Assembly: GCF_000720325.1 (NCBI RefSeq)
Contig: NZ_JOJM01000051.1
Span: forward strand, 1-58,332
Direction: 5' to 3'
Length of the DNA: 58,332 nucleotides
Source of the DNA: Streptomyces sp. NRRL B-1347
GTDB lineage: Bacteria; Actinomycetota; Actinomycetes; Streptomycetales; Streptomycetaceae
Shown in pieces: positions 8,482 to 18,602 of the stretch; position 1 is the stretch's first letter, and each line of letters opens with the position of its first letter. The notes under the pieces were generated by a model, which was not told where the DNA came from, did not search any database, and saw only the letters and a program-made list of their open reading frames with translations. The translations under genes were made by a program, and so were the position numbers.

Positions 8482-11400
8482 TCAGATGGCCTGCCACAGG
8501 GCGGGAACGTTCGGCGGTTCCCAGCCCGGGTAGGCGGTGTGGCCCTGGACGCAGCGGTAGCGGACGCCGTCGTACGTCACGACGTCACCGGCCGCGTAGG
8601 TGGCGCCCAGCTGCCAGGTGGTCTCGCCGCCGCCCGGCACGGTGAGGGTGTAGGTGGTGGTGTGGGTGACCTGCCCCGCACCCGTGAGGGTCAGCGTGTA
8701 CGTACCGCCGGCCGTGCCCGCCGCGACCTCGACGGTGGCGGTGGAGGACTCACCCGAGGTGACCGATTCCGGGCTGAAGGAGACGCTCACCCCTGCCGGG
8801 GCCCCGGCGGCGGAGAGCCGTACCTGCTGGGCGTTTCCGCTGGTCGTGGCCGTGGCGACGGTGACCTTCGCGGAGGACCCCGGCTCGATGGTGCCCGCGG
8901 CCGGGTCGGCCGAGATCGAGAAGTCGTCGGTGGGGGCGGGATCGTCGCCCACGGAGGTCTTCCAGATGGTGTAGGCGACCCCGTCCGCGCTGCGGTTCAG
9001 CGCGGTGGCGCTGATGTTGGCGCTGGTGTCACAGCCGGAGTGGTAGCAGGGGTCGTAGGCGCGGCCCGCGGTGCCGCCCCACTTCGCGGCCTCGGCCGCG
9101 GACTTGGTGGCCGACGCGCCGGTGGCGTAGCCGGAGGTGGCGATGCCGACCTGCTGGAAGGACGCGTCGTCCGACCGGCCCCGCCCCTCGACGTTCTCCT
9201 GCGGCGCGAGGTTGAGGGACGTCCAGTACTCCTTCATCGGGGCCGAGGCCGCCGAGTTCAGGTTGTTGATGAAGTAGCCGCCGTTGACCGAGCCGACCAT
9301 GTCGAAGTTGTAGTACGCCTTGATCTTGGCGCGCTCGGTGCCGTTGAGGGTCCTCGCGTAGTAGTCGGAGCCGTTCAGGCCCTGCTCCTCGTCGGTCCAC
9401 CAGGCGAAGCGGACGCGGTTCTTCATGGCGGGGTCGTTCTGCGCCAGGGCGAGCGCCGCCTCCAGGATCGCGGCCGAGCCGGAGCCGTTGTCGTTGATGC
9501 CGGGCCCCGCGGCCACGCCGTCGAGGTGCGCGCCGAACATGTAGACGTTGTCCGCGTTGCCCTTGGGCCACTCGGCGATCAGGTTGTTGCCCGCGCCCGC
9601 GGAGCAGCCGGAGGCGCAGGTCTGCTCGGTGACCGTGTATCCGGCGGCCTCTAGCTTGCCCTTGACGTAGGCGAGCGACGCGCGGTAACCGGCCCCGGTG
9701 GCGCGGCGGTTGCCGCCGTTCTGCGAGGCGATGGTGTTGAGCTGCGTCAGGTGCGCCTGCACCTTGGCCACGTCGATGTCCGGCGGCGGTGTCGGGTTGC
9801 CGCCGCCACCGACCGTCAGCGTGTACTGGGCGGTGTGCGTCTTGGTGCCCGCGGTGCCCGTGACGGTGATCGGGTAGGTGCCGGCCGTGGTGGACGCCGA
9901 GGTGCTGACCTTCAGGGTGGAGTTGGCGCCGGAGGTGACGGTCGCCGGGTCGAACGAGACGCTGACTCCGGTCGGGGCGCCGGTGGCGGTCAGCGAGATC
10001 TGCTGGGCGCTGCCGGTGACGGTCGAGGTGTTGACCGTGGCCGTGGCCGAGGCGCCGGGCTCGACCTTCCCGGAGGCCGGGGTGAGGCCGAGGGAGAAGT
10101 CGTTCTGCTGGCCCTCGCAGGTCGGGTCACCGGTCTGCGTCGGGATGCTGATGGCGTCCCAGGCGGCCTTGGTGGCGTTGAACAGGTCGCAGCTCGCGTC
10201 CAGGTTCTTCGCCGAGGTCAGGGTGGCGGTGCGGTAGCGCTTGTACGTCATGCCGCTGGTCTTGAGCAGCATGGCGCCGTAGAAGATCTTGCCGGCGTTC
10301 TTGGCGCCCACGCCGGTCACCGGCTTGTTGTTGCAGGTGGGGCTGGTGGGCTTGCCACCGCCGGGGTTGGAGCCCTCGGCGAGGAGGTAGAACCAGTGGT
10401 TCATCGGCCCGGCCGCCTTGTGCTCCTCGGTGCCGGGGATCGACGCGGAGTAGCAGTTGGGGTCGTTGTTGACCCGGCTCGGGTCGTACATGTTCCGGAT
10501 CGGGCCGCGGCCCTGGAGGTTGACCATCTCCCCGACGGTGTAGTCGGGCGTGTCGTAGGGGGCGGGCTGGTTGATGTACTCCTCGGTCAGGGCGCCCATG
10601 ATGTCGCCGGTGGCCTCGCCGAGGCCGCTCTCGTTGTTCGCCCCGCCGGGGGTGTTGGAGTCCAGGCCGTGGCCGAACTCGTGGGCGACGACGTCGACCC
10701 CGGCGATCCACTCGTTGGCGCTGTTGTGGCCGATGGTGACGGAGGAGCCGTCCCAGTAGGCGTTGAGCTGGTTGAGGCCCACGCGCACCGGCCAGCTGCG
10801 GCCGTTGCCGTCGTGACCGTTGCGGCCGAACCACTCCTTGAACATGTTCCACTGCTTCTGCGCGGCGAACATCACGTCCACGCACCCGGTCTCGCGGCTC
10901 TTGGGGTCGCCGGTGCCCCAGTCGTCCGTGGCCTTGGTGAAGAGGCCGCCGCTGTAGTCCGAGCACTGCAGTCCGGGCCGTGTGGTGTCGCGCAGGACGT
11001 AGTTGGTGCCCGACCGGGAGGTGTCGATGGTCAGCGGGCTGGGGCCGTTCCACTTGCTGCGGCCGCTGCCCGCGCGCACGTCGTCGTAGGTGTCGACGAC
11101 CTTGCCGGTGAGCGCGTTGACGAAGACGTGCAGCCTGCTGGGGTCGCCCGCCTTGGTCCTGCCGGTCAGCACGGTCTCCCAGGCGAGCGCGGGCGCGTCC
11201 TTCTTGACCCGGACCACCAGGCGCTTGGAGGCGACCTTCTTCACCGACGCCAGCTTCGTGCGGCTGGTCCTGACCGCCTGCGCGGCCTTCACCCTGGCCT
11301 TGGTGGTGACCGAGATCGTCGCGTCCGTCGCGGAGTGGACGGAGCGGACCTTGCCCTTGCCGTCGGCGAGGACCACCGCGTCACCGCCCACCACCGGCAG

Positions 11401-11661
11401 ACCGCGGTAGGTGCGCTCGTACGCGACCGAGTAGAGGCCCTTGCCCCAGGGGATGACCTGGTGCCGGTCGTACTGCTCCTCAGGGCCCTTGGCGAGCGAG
11501 TCGAGGCCGCTGCGCGCCGCCTTGTCGGCGGCGGCGACGGCCTTCGCGCGGGGGTCCGGCTTGGCCGCGGGGGGTGCGGCCGAGGCGAAGGACGCCGGAA
11601 CCACCACCCCTCCGAGTGCCATGGCCAGGGTTATCCCGGCCGCTGCGGATCTTCTGAGCAT
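8482..11661 (-). CDS. Secreted M4 metallopeptidase fused to M28 aminopeptidase and carbohydrate-binding module
   Basis: A 1059-residue extracellular protein. Order: signal peptide (about 1-30), FTP/PepSY-like propeptide (about 60-200), M4 thermolysin domain with zinc site [11 protein letters not shown] (HExxH near 327-331) and third ligand in GLGEATGD (near 349), Ig-like domain (about 525-615), M28 aminopeptidase domain (about 625-925), second Ig-like domain, and a C-terminal CBM5/12-like module ([18 protein letters not shown]). The M28 part retains [25 protein letters not shown] and YHSGCDTS, equivalent to the metal ligands and catalytic Glu of Streptomyces griseus aminopeptidase. ATG 11661 is five bases after AAGGAG; the adjacent GTG 11664 is less likely. 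It probably couples endo- and exo-proteolysis on chitinous or other insoluble material. Confidence 0.95.
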   Translation of the reverse strand: MLRRSAAAGITLAMALGGVVVPASFASAAPPAAKPDPRAKAVAAADKAARSGLDSLAKGPEEQYDRHQVIPWGKGLYSVAYERTYRGLPVVGGDAVVLADGKGKVRSVHSATDATISVTTKARVKAAQAVRTSRTKLASVKKVASKRLVVRVKKDAPALAWETVLTGRTKAGDPSRLHVFVNALTGKVVDTYDDVRAGSGRSKWNGPSPLTIDTSRSGTNYVLRDTTRPGLQCSDYSGGLFTKATDDWGTGDPKSRETGCVDVMFAAQKQWNMFKEWFGRNGHDGNGRSWPVRVGLNQLNAYWDGSSVTIGHNSANEWIAGVDVVAHEFGHGLDSNTPGGANNESGLGEATGDIMGALTEEYINQPAPYDTPDYTVGEMVNLQGRGPIRNMYDPSRVNNDPNCYSASIPGTEEHKAAGPMNHWFYLLAEGSNPGGGKPTSPTCNNKPVTGVGAKNAGKIFYGAMLLKTSGMTYKRYRTATLTSAKNLDASCDLFNATKAAWDAISIPTQTGDPTCEGQQNDFSLGLTPASGKVEPGASATATVNTSTVTGSAQQISLTATGAPTGVSVSFDPATVTSGANSTLKVSTSASTTAGTYPITVTGTAGTKTHTAQYTLTVGGGGNPTPPPDIDVAKVQAHLTQLNTIASQNGGNRRATGAGYRASLAYVKGKLEAAGYTVTEQTCASGCSAGAGNNLIAEWPKGNADNVYMFGAHLDGVAAGPGINDNGSGSAAILEAALALAQNDPAMKNRVRFAWWTDEEQGLNGSDYYARTLNGTERAKIKAYYNFDMVGSVNGGYFINNLNSAASAPMKEYWTSLNLAPQENVEGRGRSDDASFQQVGIATSGYATGASATKSAAEAAKWGGTAGRAYDPCYHSGCDTSANISATALNRSADGVAYTIWKTSVGDDPAPTDDFSISADPAAGTIEPGSSAKVTVATATTSGNAQQVRLSAAGAPAGVSVSFSPESVTSGESSTATVEVAAGTAGGTYTLTLTGAGQVTHTTTYTLTVPGGGETTWQLGATYAAGDVVTYDGVRYRCVQGHTAYPGWEPPNVPALWQAI

Positions 11662-11884
11662 CACGGCTCCTTGTGAGAGGTGTGGGGGCTCCGCTGAGCC
11701 AGGGGGGAAGCACGTGTGCGTCAGTTCTCGCGGTCGCGCCCGCCGATCCGCTACGACACTGACGGTGACATGTCACTCCCATGGCTGGCGGAACCCTCAC
11801 ACCGGCCCGGGCCGCGGTCAATGGATTTCGGGCCTCCGGTACGTCCTGTCAAGAACTGGCAAGCGCGCGGGGGCGGCCCCGGCG

Positions 11885-13297
11885 TCACTCCGACATCTCC
11901 CGCAGGCGCTCGCGGTACTCCCGGACTTCGGGCAGGTCACCCCAGCGCCCGGTGAGCCGGCCGTGCAGTCCGCGCAACTCGGCGGTGATCATCAACTCGC
12001 GTGCGCGCACGGCCTCTTTCAGGACAGGCCGCGCGAGCGCGACCGCCGCGAGGGGGTCACCGGCACACGCCCAGCTGTCCGCGAGGCGCAGCGTGAGCAG
12101 CAGGCGCGTGGTGTGCATCACGGGCGGAAGCAGCGCGTACGACCGGGCGGTGGCCTCGATCGCGCGCCGGGCCGCCGCGCGGTCGTCCGTCATCACCGCG
12201 AGGTCGCGCAGCGCCCCGCCGATCGCCGACTCCAGACGCAGCACGCCCTCGGCCCCCGAAAGCCAGGGCGCCTCCAGGCGGTCCCGGTCGTCCAGGCGGG
12301 CGAACCTGCGCCGGGCCATGGAGACGTGCCTCCGGCACGCGGCGGCGTCGTGGCTGAGCGCGTAGGCGCGCGCCTGGTACAGGTCGGCCAGGGTCGTCAT
12401 CCAGCGCCGCTTGGCGTCCACCGCGCCGATGGCCTCCGCGTACACGAGCATCGACGCGGCGTCCCCGTCGAGCCGGACGAGGGTGCACATGTCGCTGAGG
12501 AGCGTCGCCCGGGCCTCGGCGTCCTGGGCGGCGTCCGCCCAGCGCAGGCCGTGCCCGAACCAGGCCATGGCGACGCCGCTCTGCCCCCGCTCCATCCGCA
12601 GGCGCCCGGCGACCTGGGCGTACTGGGCGGCGAGCCGCAACTGGCCGTACGGCAGGCGGCCGGTGGCGTTGACCGCTTCGGCCCAGCGGGCCACACCGCG
12701 CAGGAGCCGTTCCACGGTGGTCATGCACGCGTCGGTGACCTGGGCGAACGCCTCGCGGATCAGACAGGCGAGGACGGCGGTGAGGCCGTGCAGCAGCTCC
12801 ACGTCGGCGCCGACCACCTCGCCGGCGCGGTCGTACGGTTTGGCCAGCCCGTTCAGCAGGTCCGTGACCGAACTCCGGTCGGGCGTCGCGCAGCCCACCG
12901 CGCCGTGCAGCGGGCAGGCCAGACCCTCGTCGGGCAGCCGCGCGGGCCAGGTCTCGGTGGTCAGGGGCACCTCATTGCCCGGGGCGTCCGCTCCGGGGAT
13001 CGGGGAGAACAGGGTGGGTGCCGTCAGGAAGCGCCCCGGTGCGCACAGCGACTGCCGCGGCGTGGCGATGACCGCGGCGAGCTGGCCACCGGTGCCGAGG
13101 ACGGCGTCAAGGCGGTTCACCAGGTCGAACGGCGGCTCCCGCAGCCCGCTCTCCAGCCTGCTGATGAAGCTGTGGTGATAGCCCACCCGCCGGCCGAGCT
13201 GCAGCTGGGTGAGTCCGGCCCGCCGCCGGTGGAGGCGCAACTGCCGCCCGAACTCCGCCCACCCCGGCTCAACCGCCTGTGACATGCCGACGGACAT
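11885..13297 (-). CDS. XRE-family helix-turn-helix regulator with TPR-like region
   Basis: A 470-residue protein starting at ATG 13297 behind GGGAGGGG. Residues 12-72 are an HTH_3/XRE domain (GRQLRLHRRRAGLTQLQLGR, then SFISRLESGLREP). From about residue 150 onward the sequence is all helical with repeated alanine-rich helices, fitting the TPR-like sensor half common in Streptomyces regulators. It is divergent from the CHAT gene across a 187-base promoter region, so it may control that gene. The 220 bases between it and the peptidase gene show no gene. Confidence 0.85.
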   Translation of the reverse strand: MSVGMSQAVEPGWAEFGRQLRLHRRRAGLTQLQLGRRVGYHHSFISRLESGLREPPFDLVNRLDAVLGTGGQLAAVIATPRQSLCAPGRFLTAPTLFSPIPGADAPGNEVPLTTETWPARLPDEGLACPLHGAVGCATPDRSSVTDLLNGLAKPYDRAGEVVGADVELLHGLTAVLACLIREAFAQVTDACMTTVERLLRGVARWAEAVNATGRLPYGQLRLAAQYAQVAGRLRMERGQSGVAMAWFGHGLRWADAAQDAEARATLLSDMCTLVRLDGDAASMLVYAEAIGAVDAKRRWMTTLADLYQARAYALSHDAAACRRHVSMARRRFARLDDRDRLEAPWLSGAEGVLRLESAIGGALRDLAVMTDDRAAARRAIEATARSYALLPPVMHTTRLLLTLRLADSWACAGDPLAAVALARPVLKEAVRARELMITAELRGLHGRLTGRWGDLPEVREYRERLREMSE

Positions 13298-13484
13298 GGC
13301 CCCTCCCCGACCGGGCTCCCCCTGGGGTCAGTGTGACAGGTGAGGTTGATACTTCCAACACCCTTATGACGTGCGGTACTTGACACCCTCAAGGGCTACC
13401 GGCCGGTTCGGTGCCGGAGTCCCGCCCCGGGCACGGCGTGGGACATACTGGCGGCGAGGCCGGGGCTTCGGGGGAGGGCCGCGT

Positions 13485-15380
13485 ATGGAACTGGGCGCGC
13501 CTCTCAGTGACTTGTACGTGCTGGCCCTGCGGGTGGCCGACCGCAGCGTCGCGGTGGACACCGCGGTCGAGGTGGCTCGATCCACCGGGACGCCGGACCT
13601 CGACGAAGCCGCGCTGGCCGTGGTGGCCCGCGTCTGTCACGACCTGCTGGACGACGACCCCGATCACGCCTATTTCTTCTCGCGGTTGGTCCTCGAACTG
13701 GCCGCGGCCCGGTGGGACCGGGAGCGGGAGTCACCCTGGTGGACCGTCGCCGATCTCTTCGTGGAGATCACTCGGCTGAGCCTCGAAAGAGTGCCCACGA
13801 CCGACCGGATGATGTTCGCGCTCGGTGTGGCGTCGCAGCAGATCCATGTCTCGGAGCGGATCATCGCCCGACTGAACCGGCGCGGTGGGCGGTTCTCCCG
13901 GCACGGCCGGATCGCGCTCGCGGACGAGAAGGCGGCGCTGGCCGCCACCTTGCAGGCCGCGGGGTGGCTGGTGGCAGGACCGTACTGCGTCGTCCTGGAC
14001 CCCGAGGACATGGAGGGTTCCTTCCTGCAGTGGGTCTGGCCCTACCGGCTCTGCGGATTCACCGCCCTCGACGCGGCCGACGGGCAGCCCGTCGACTGGC
14101 CTGCGGACGGGCGGCTGCTGAGCAGTCCCGTCGCGGGGATGCCGGGCGCGCACGACATGCTGCCGATGGCGATGGGCTACCTGGACCGGGCCCTGCGCAC
14201 CGGACCGGCGAGGTTGCGGACGGAGTGTCAGATCAAGAGGGCCCGCGTGGCGGCGCTGCGAGCCGTGGCCGAGCCGGAACGCGCGGCCGAGCACTGGCGG
14301 GTGGCCGAGGCGGCGGCCGACGAGATCAGCGACGCCCACGTGCCGCTGCACGACAAGTGGCACTTCCTGGAGGCGCTGGCCCCGGTGTGGCGGCACCGCG
14401 GGCGCGCACCCCGGCGCCGGCTCCGCAGCGACCTGGAGGGACCGGCCCGCGGCCTGCGCGACGGCGGTTCCGCCGACGCTCGCCTGGGCCTTCTCTCCGT
14501 CCTGTCGGCCGTGGTCCACCCCGATGACCTCCCCGAGCTGTGGGAGGAGGTCCACGCGGCGTACGCGGCCCCCGACGGCCTCTCGCTGCACCCGGAGTTC
14601 TGGGGGCGGCTGGCCCACAGGACCGTCGAGAACACCTTGCGCTGCCCGGCCGATGCCCTCGCGTACGGCGAGCTCATCCCGGCGGTCGAGGCCGAGTGCG
14701 ACCGGCAGCGGATGCCGCCCCGCGCGCGTGCCGCGACGCTCGCCCACGCCGCCCTGCACGTCCGCGACGACGACCTCGACGAGGTGATCCGGCTGCTGTG
14801 CCGGATCGACCGGTACGACCGGGGGTTCGCCGACACCTACGCGGCGATGCTGGAGTGGGTCGTGCTGACCCGGCGCACGCGGTACGCCAAGCGCTGCGCC
14901 GCGGCGGGGGAGTACGACACCGCGCTGTCGCAGTACCTGGCGGCGATGGAACCGGCGACGCGCTTCGCCGCGCGGCACCGGCGGGCCCTGGGTGCCGCAC
15001 GGCCCGCTTGCGTGTTCCTGGAACCCGACGAGGACGGGGAGGGGCGGCTGTTCGCCCACCAGATCCTCACGCTCGACCTGCGGGGCGTCGAGCTGGTCAC
15101 GCTGAGCGCCTGCGAGTCGGCGTTGGGCCGCTACGACGCCAACGACAACCACCGGGGCCTGCCCGCCGCGTTCCTGCTGGCCGGTGCGGCCACCGTGATC
15201 GGCGCCCTCTGGCCGGTGACGGCCGCGGCCGCGACGCTGTTCTTCGAGGAGCTGTACAGCCACCTCGGGCAGGGTCACCCGAAGCGCGACGCGTTCCGCC
15301 ACGCTCAGCGGCGCACGCGGCGGGCGTTCCCCGAGTACCGGGACTGGGGGGCGTTGACCTTCATCGGCCACTGGCGCTGA
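13485..15380 (+). CDS. CHAT domain protein with apparently truncated CHAT domain
   Basis: A 631-residue protein; start ATG 13485 follows GGGGGAGGG. Residues 1-500 are a helical, TPR-like region without recognisable motifs. The C-terminal 110 residues match the second half of a CHAT caspase-like peptidase: LRGVELVTLSACESALG with the nucleophile Cys at residue 543, then AGAATVIGALWPV and WGALTFIGHW. The first half of the domain, which normally holds the catalytic His in an (A/C)HG motif, is absent: the helical region runs straight into ARPACVFLEPDEDGEGRLFA. This suggests an in-frame internal deletion, so peptidase activity is doubtful. It is divergent from an XRE regulator and convergent with an unknown gene. 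Confidence 0.82.
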   Translation: MELGAPLSDLYVLALRVADRSVAVDTAVEVARSTGTPDLDEAALAVVARVCHDLLDDDPDHAYFFSRLVLELAAARWDRERESPWWTVADLFVEITRLSLERVPTTDRMMFALGVASQQIHVSERIIARLNRRGGRFSRHGRIALADEKAALAATLQAAGWLVAGPYCVVLDPEDMEGSFLQWVWPYRLCGFTALDAADGQPVDWPADGRLLSSPVAGMPGAHDMLPMAMGYLDRALRTGPARLRTECQIKRARVAALRAVAEPERAAEHWRVAEAAADEISDAHVPLHDKWHFLEALAPVWRHRGRAPRRRLRSDLEGPARGLRDGGSADARLGLLSVLSAVVHPDDLPELWEEVHAAYAAPDGLSLHPEFWGRLAHRTVENTLRCPADALAYGELIPAVEAECDRQRMPPRARAATLAHAALHVRDDDLDEVIRLLCRIDRYDRGFADTYAAMLEWVVLTRRTRYAKRCAAAGEYDTALSQYLAAMEPATRFAARHRRALGAARPACVFLEPDEDGEGRLFAHQILTLDLRGVELVTLSACESALGRYDANDNHRGLPAAFLLAGAATVIGALWPVTAAAATLFFEELYSHLGQGHPKRDAFRHAQRRTRRAFPEYRDWGALTFIGHWR

Positions 15381-15407
15381 CGTCGGCGCCGCGTGCCCTT
15401 CTCCCGG

Positions 15408-16055
15408 TCAGGGCAGGGACAGAGACTTCACGTCCGGCGTCAGCAGGGCGGTGTAGCCGATGACGCCCACGCGCTTCTTGTTGACGGCGGCCGCCGCCGA
15501 GAGCTCCACCTCGCCCCTGGTGTCAGGGGGCATCTCGACGATCGCCGTGAGTTCGTAGATGCCGTCGAGGCCCTGGCCCGACCGCCTGGTGAGCTCCCAT
15601 TGGACGGTTCCCGTGCGCGTCCCGCGGGCCACCAGGTAGGGCTCCTCCCGCGGGCGTTGGGAGCCGGTCTCCGCCTGGGACTGCACCAGCCCGAAGCCGG
15701 CGGTGACCGACACCCTGGAGTCACGTGTGCCGGACGAGGCGAGGCGCAGGGGCGTGGGGTCCAGGAACAGGGTCCGGCCGTCCGCGGGGTGGGCGACCGC
15801 CTTCACCGCCACCGAGGTGAGCGGTTCACCCGGCCGGGGGTCGAGGTTGAGGGGCAGCACCATCCGGCGGAAGCGGGACACGTCCGCGCGTTCCAGGGCG
15901 TAGGCCCGAGTGGTCTCCGACGCCGAGGCCGGATCGAAGGGGATCGTGAACGGCTTCCCGAAGTAGACGACTCCGCGCTCGGGTTGACCGTTCTGAGTCG
16001 AGTGCAGCACCGGACGCGGCACCAGCTCGATGTCGATCCATGCGACGTCCGCCAC
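15408..16055 (-). CDS. Hypothetical protein, 215 aa
   Basis: Start ATG 16055 (MADVAWIDIELVPRP). There is no signal peptide or membrane helix. The sequence is strand-rich, with many short Val/Leu/Thr runs (RVSVTAGFGLVQS; GIYELTAIVEMPP; GEVELSAAAAV), suggesting a beta-sandwich. It converges on the CHAT gene with a gap of only 27 bases. I do not recognise a family. A functional link with the CHAT protein (substrate or partner) is possible but unsupported by motif. Confidence 0.68.
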   Translation of the reverse strand: MADVAWIDIELVPRPVLHSTQNGQPERGVVYFGKPFTIPFDPASASETTRAYALERADVSRFRRMVLPLNLDPRPGEPLTSVAVKAVAHPADGRTLFLDPTPLRLASSGTRDSRVSVTAGFGLVQSQAETGSQRPREEPYLVARGTRTGTVQWELTRRSGQGLDGIYELTAIVEMPPDTRGEVELSAAAAVNKKRVGVIGYTALLTPDVKSLSLP

Positions 16056-16170
16056 TCGCGTTCCCCCGCTCCCGCACCCACCGCGACGAAGAATCTCCTG
16101 AGTCTAGCCCGGAGGCGGCACCGCGCCGCCCGGTGGACGGGAGACGCGGTGCCGGACGGCGGGTGAGCCG

Positions 16171-16503
16171 TCAGCTCTCCGGGTGGTGGACGGCGAAGAC
16201 CGTGTACGTGTGCGGGTCGGGCGTGCCGAGCGCGGCGGCCCGGTCCCGGTACACCTGGACGTCCGGGTCACCCATGGTGGCCTTGATGTCGGCCTTGCTG
16301 CGCCACTGCGCGAAGTAGACCAGGCGCTTGCCGTCACGGCTGGTCATGATGTTGACGGAGATGCAGCCGGGCCGGTGGCGGATGAACTTCTCGGCGCCTT
16401 CGCTGAGCACCTCGGCCAGCTCCTGCTGCTGCTCCGGCTCCACTTCGAACACGTTGATCATGGCGAAGGTGCCGTCGTCGGTGCGGATGATGGTCTCGGT
16501 CAT
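16171..16503 (-). CDS. Antibiotic biosynthesis monooxygenase (ABM) domain protein
   Basis: A 110-residue dimeric alpha-beta-barrel type protein starting at ATG 16503. Residues 14-90 follow the ABM pattern: FAMINVFEVEPEQQQELAEV, then RPGCISVNIMTSRDG and LVYFAQWRSKADIKA. Enzymes of this family (for example TcmH and SnoaB) oxidise phenols or anthrones to quinones without a cofactor; others degrade heme. It is the last gene of the leftward arm with the DAHP synthase and O-methyltransferase, which favours a quinone-forming or ring-oxidising role. Confidence 0.88.
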   Translation of the reverse strand: MTETIIRTDDGTFAMINVFEVEPEQQQELAEVLSEGAEKFIRHRPGCISVNIMTSRDGKRLVYFAQWRSKADIKATMGDPDVQVYRDRAAALGTPDPHTYTVFAVHHPES

Positions 16504-16595
16504 GGGAGCAGGTGCCTTTCGTCGTCGATGGGTACGGTTGATCAGTCGTCGGAAGCGACTCGGGGGAGGGGCGGCGGGAGGACGTCCGGCACCCC

Positions 16596-17849
16596 TCAGA
16601 CAGGGGCCGTGGCCCATGCGCGGGCCACCTCGACCGCCTGCGCCGGGTTGAGCCGTGGGTCGCACAGGGAGGCGTGGGCGGCCGGGGCGGCCTCGGCGTC
16701 GAGTTCGGCCGGGTCCGCCCAGACGCACTCGGCCACGTCGTGCGGCGTGGTTTCGAGGTGCAGCCCCGCGGGCGTGCCACCGGCCGCGGCCACCACGTCC
16801 AGGAAGGCGCGGACCTCCGCGACCACCGTCCGGACCGAACGGACCTTGACGCCCGAGGGCGACTTGACGGTGTTGCCGTGCAGCGGATCGCACAGCCACG
16901 CCACCCGGTGCCCGGCCGAGCGCACCGCGGTGACCAGCGGCGGCAGCGCGGTACGGACCTTCGCCGCGCCCATCCGGGAGATCAGCGTGAGCCGCCCCGG
17001 CTCCCTGCCGGGGTCGAGCCGCGAGCACAGGGCGAGCAGGTCGTCCGGCCGGGTCGTCGGCCCGACCTTGCAGGCGACCGGGTTGGCCACCTGCGCCAGC
17101 ATCCGGGCGTGCGGACCGTCCGGGTGGCGGGTGCGCTCACCGATCCACGGCAGGTGCGTGGAGGCCAGCAGGACGTCACCGGCCGCGGTGCGCCGCAGCA
17201 GAGGCAACTCGTAGTCGAGCACCAGCGCCTCGTGACTCGTCCACACCGGTGCCCCGGTGGGCAGGGTCCAGTCACTGGTGCGCTGCCGCAGATACGTCAC
17301 GGCGCGGTGGGCGGCGTCGTAGCACTCCAGCAGGCGCCGGGGGTCCGGGCGGCGGGCCTCGGCGGTCGGCTCGGGGCCGTTGACCAGATGGCCGCGGTAG
17401 ACGGGCAGTTCGACGCCGTCCACGCGCTCGGTGGTGGCGCTGCGCGGCTTGGCGAACTGACCGGCGATCCGCCCGACGCGCACCACCGGCCGGCCGGTGC
17501 CCGCCACCATCACCCCGGCCAGCGCGTCCAGGAGGCCCGCTTTGCGCAGGACCGTCGCCGGTTCGCACTCGGCGGGGTCCTCGGCGCAGTCGCCCGCCTG
17601 GATCACCAGGTAGTGGCCGCCCGCGGCCTCGGCGAGCAGGGTCCGAAGGAGCCGGACCTCCTCGCCCGTGACCAGGCCCGGAAGGCGGGCCAGCTCGGCG
17701 CGGGCCGCCGCGACCTGGACGGAGTCGGTCCAGTCCGGCTGCTGCGCGGCCGCGCCGAGGTCACGCGGGAAGTCCTCGTCCAGATCGTGGAGGGGGACCT
17801 CGGCGGCGAGCGGGCGGAGCGGATGTCCGGGGCGCGAGAGTCCGATCAC
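16596..17849 (-). CDS. Class II 3-deoxy-7-phosphoheptulonate (DAHP) synthase
   Basis: A 417-residue plant-type DAHP synthase, condensing phosphoenolpyruvate and erythrose-4-phosphate at the entry of the shikimate pathway. Motifs include VRVGRIAGQFAKPRS, HEALVLDYE, KVGPTT, LISRMGA, WLCDPLHGNT and HLETTPHDVAEC, covering the metal- and phosphate-binding residues. It is slightly shorter than the housekeeping enzyme (about 450 aa), as cluster-borne copies often are. GTG 17849 overlaps the stop of the O-methyltransferase gene (GTGA), so the two are coupled. In a biosynthetic context it boosts precursor supply. An amino-DAHP synthase of the RifH type cannot be excluded, but no AHBA genes are present. 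Confidence 0.93.
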   Translation of the reverse strand: MIGLSRPGHPLRPLAAEVPLHDLDEDFPRDLGAAAQQPDWTDSVQVAAARAELARLPGLVTGEEVRLLRTLLAEAAGGHYLVIQAGDCAEDPAECEPATVLRKAGLLDALAGVMVAGTGRPVVRVGRIAGQFAKPRSATTERVDGVELPVYRGHLVNGPEPTAEARRPDPRRLLECYDAAHRAVTYLRQRTSDWTLPTGAPVWTSHEALVLDYELPLLRRTAAGDVLLASTHLPWIGERTRHPDGPHARMLAQVANPVACKVGPTTRPDDLLALCSRLDPGREPGRLTLISRMGAAKVRTALPPLVTAVRSAGHRVAWLCDPLHGNTVKSPSGVKVRSVRTVVAEVRAFLDVVAAAGGTPAGLHLETTPHDVAECVWADPAELDAEAAPAAHASLCDPRLNPAQAVEVARAWATAPV

Positions 17850-18520
17850 GGGAGCCGCCGCGCCATGGTGAGGCCGTCGGCGACGGCGAGCATGACCAGT
17901 TCCACGCGCTCGTCCTCGCGGGCGTGCTCGTTGAACGCGTGCACGGCGGCCGCCTTCTCGCCGGGGAACTCGTCGATCACCTGGCCGCTGAAGAGCGTGT
18001 TGTCGACCAGGATCAGCGCACCGGGCCGCATCCGCGGGACCAGCTCCTCCCAGTAGTCGACGTAACCGGGTTTGTCGGCGTCGACGAAGGCGAGGTCCAG
18101 GTACGGCTCGGCAGGCAGGGCGCGCAGGGTGTCCACGGCCGGGCCGAGCCGCAGCTCGACGCGGTCGGCGACACCGCCACGGACCCAGAACTCCCGGGCA
18201 AGGGCGGTCCATTCGGCGGAGACGTCACACGTGAGCAAGGAGCCGCCGGTGACGAGGCCGCGGGCCAGGCAGAGCGAGGAGGAGCCGGTGAACGTGCCCA
18301 CTTCGACGACGTTCCGGGCACCGAGGAGCCGCACCAGGAAGGTCAGGAGCGCGGCCTCCTCCGGGGCGACCACCATGTGTGCCTGATCGGGTGTCAGCGC
18401 CCGGGTGCGCTCCGCCAGTTCCAGGAGGAGCGGGTCGGGGGTCATCCTGCCCTGGGTGAGCAGATAGTCGTGCAGCTCTGATGTGAGCGCGATGTTCCTG
18501 AGAGTGTCGTTCCGCAGCAC
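17846..18520 (-). CDS. Class I SAM-dependent O-methyltransferase (caffeoyl-CoA OMT family)
   Basis: A 224-residue Methyltransf_3 family enzyme that methylates catechol-type hydroxyls with a divalent metal. The SAM site is NVVEVGTFTGSSSLCLARGL (about residues 66-85), followed by the acidic DVSAEW segment. The metal-binding stretch is LAFVDADKPGYVDYW with LILVDNTLFSG. Start GTG 18520 is preceded by GGGAGA; longer in-frame extensions are unlikely. It is the middle gene of the operon and overlaps the DAHP synthase start, so the pathway probably includes a catechol or ortho-dihydroxy aromatic intermediate. Confidence 0.92.
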   Translation of the reverse strand: MLRNDTLRNIALTSELHDYLLTQGRMTPDPLLLELAERTRALTPDQAHMVVAPEEAALLTFLVRLLGARNVVEVGTFTGSSSLCLARGLVTGGSLLTCDVSAEWTALAREFWVRGGVADRVELRLGPAVDTLRALPAEPYLDLAFVDADKPGYVDYWEELVPRMRPGALILVDNTLFSGQVIDEFPGEKAAAVHAFNEHAREDERVELVMLAVADGLTMARRLP

Positions 18521-18602
18521 GGGGTCTCCCGGTGGTGGTGAGAGGAATGGGTCCGCGGGCCGGGGTGAAGGCCGGCCCCGCGGGGTGCGTCCGGCGGGCG
18601 GT

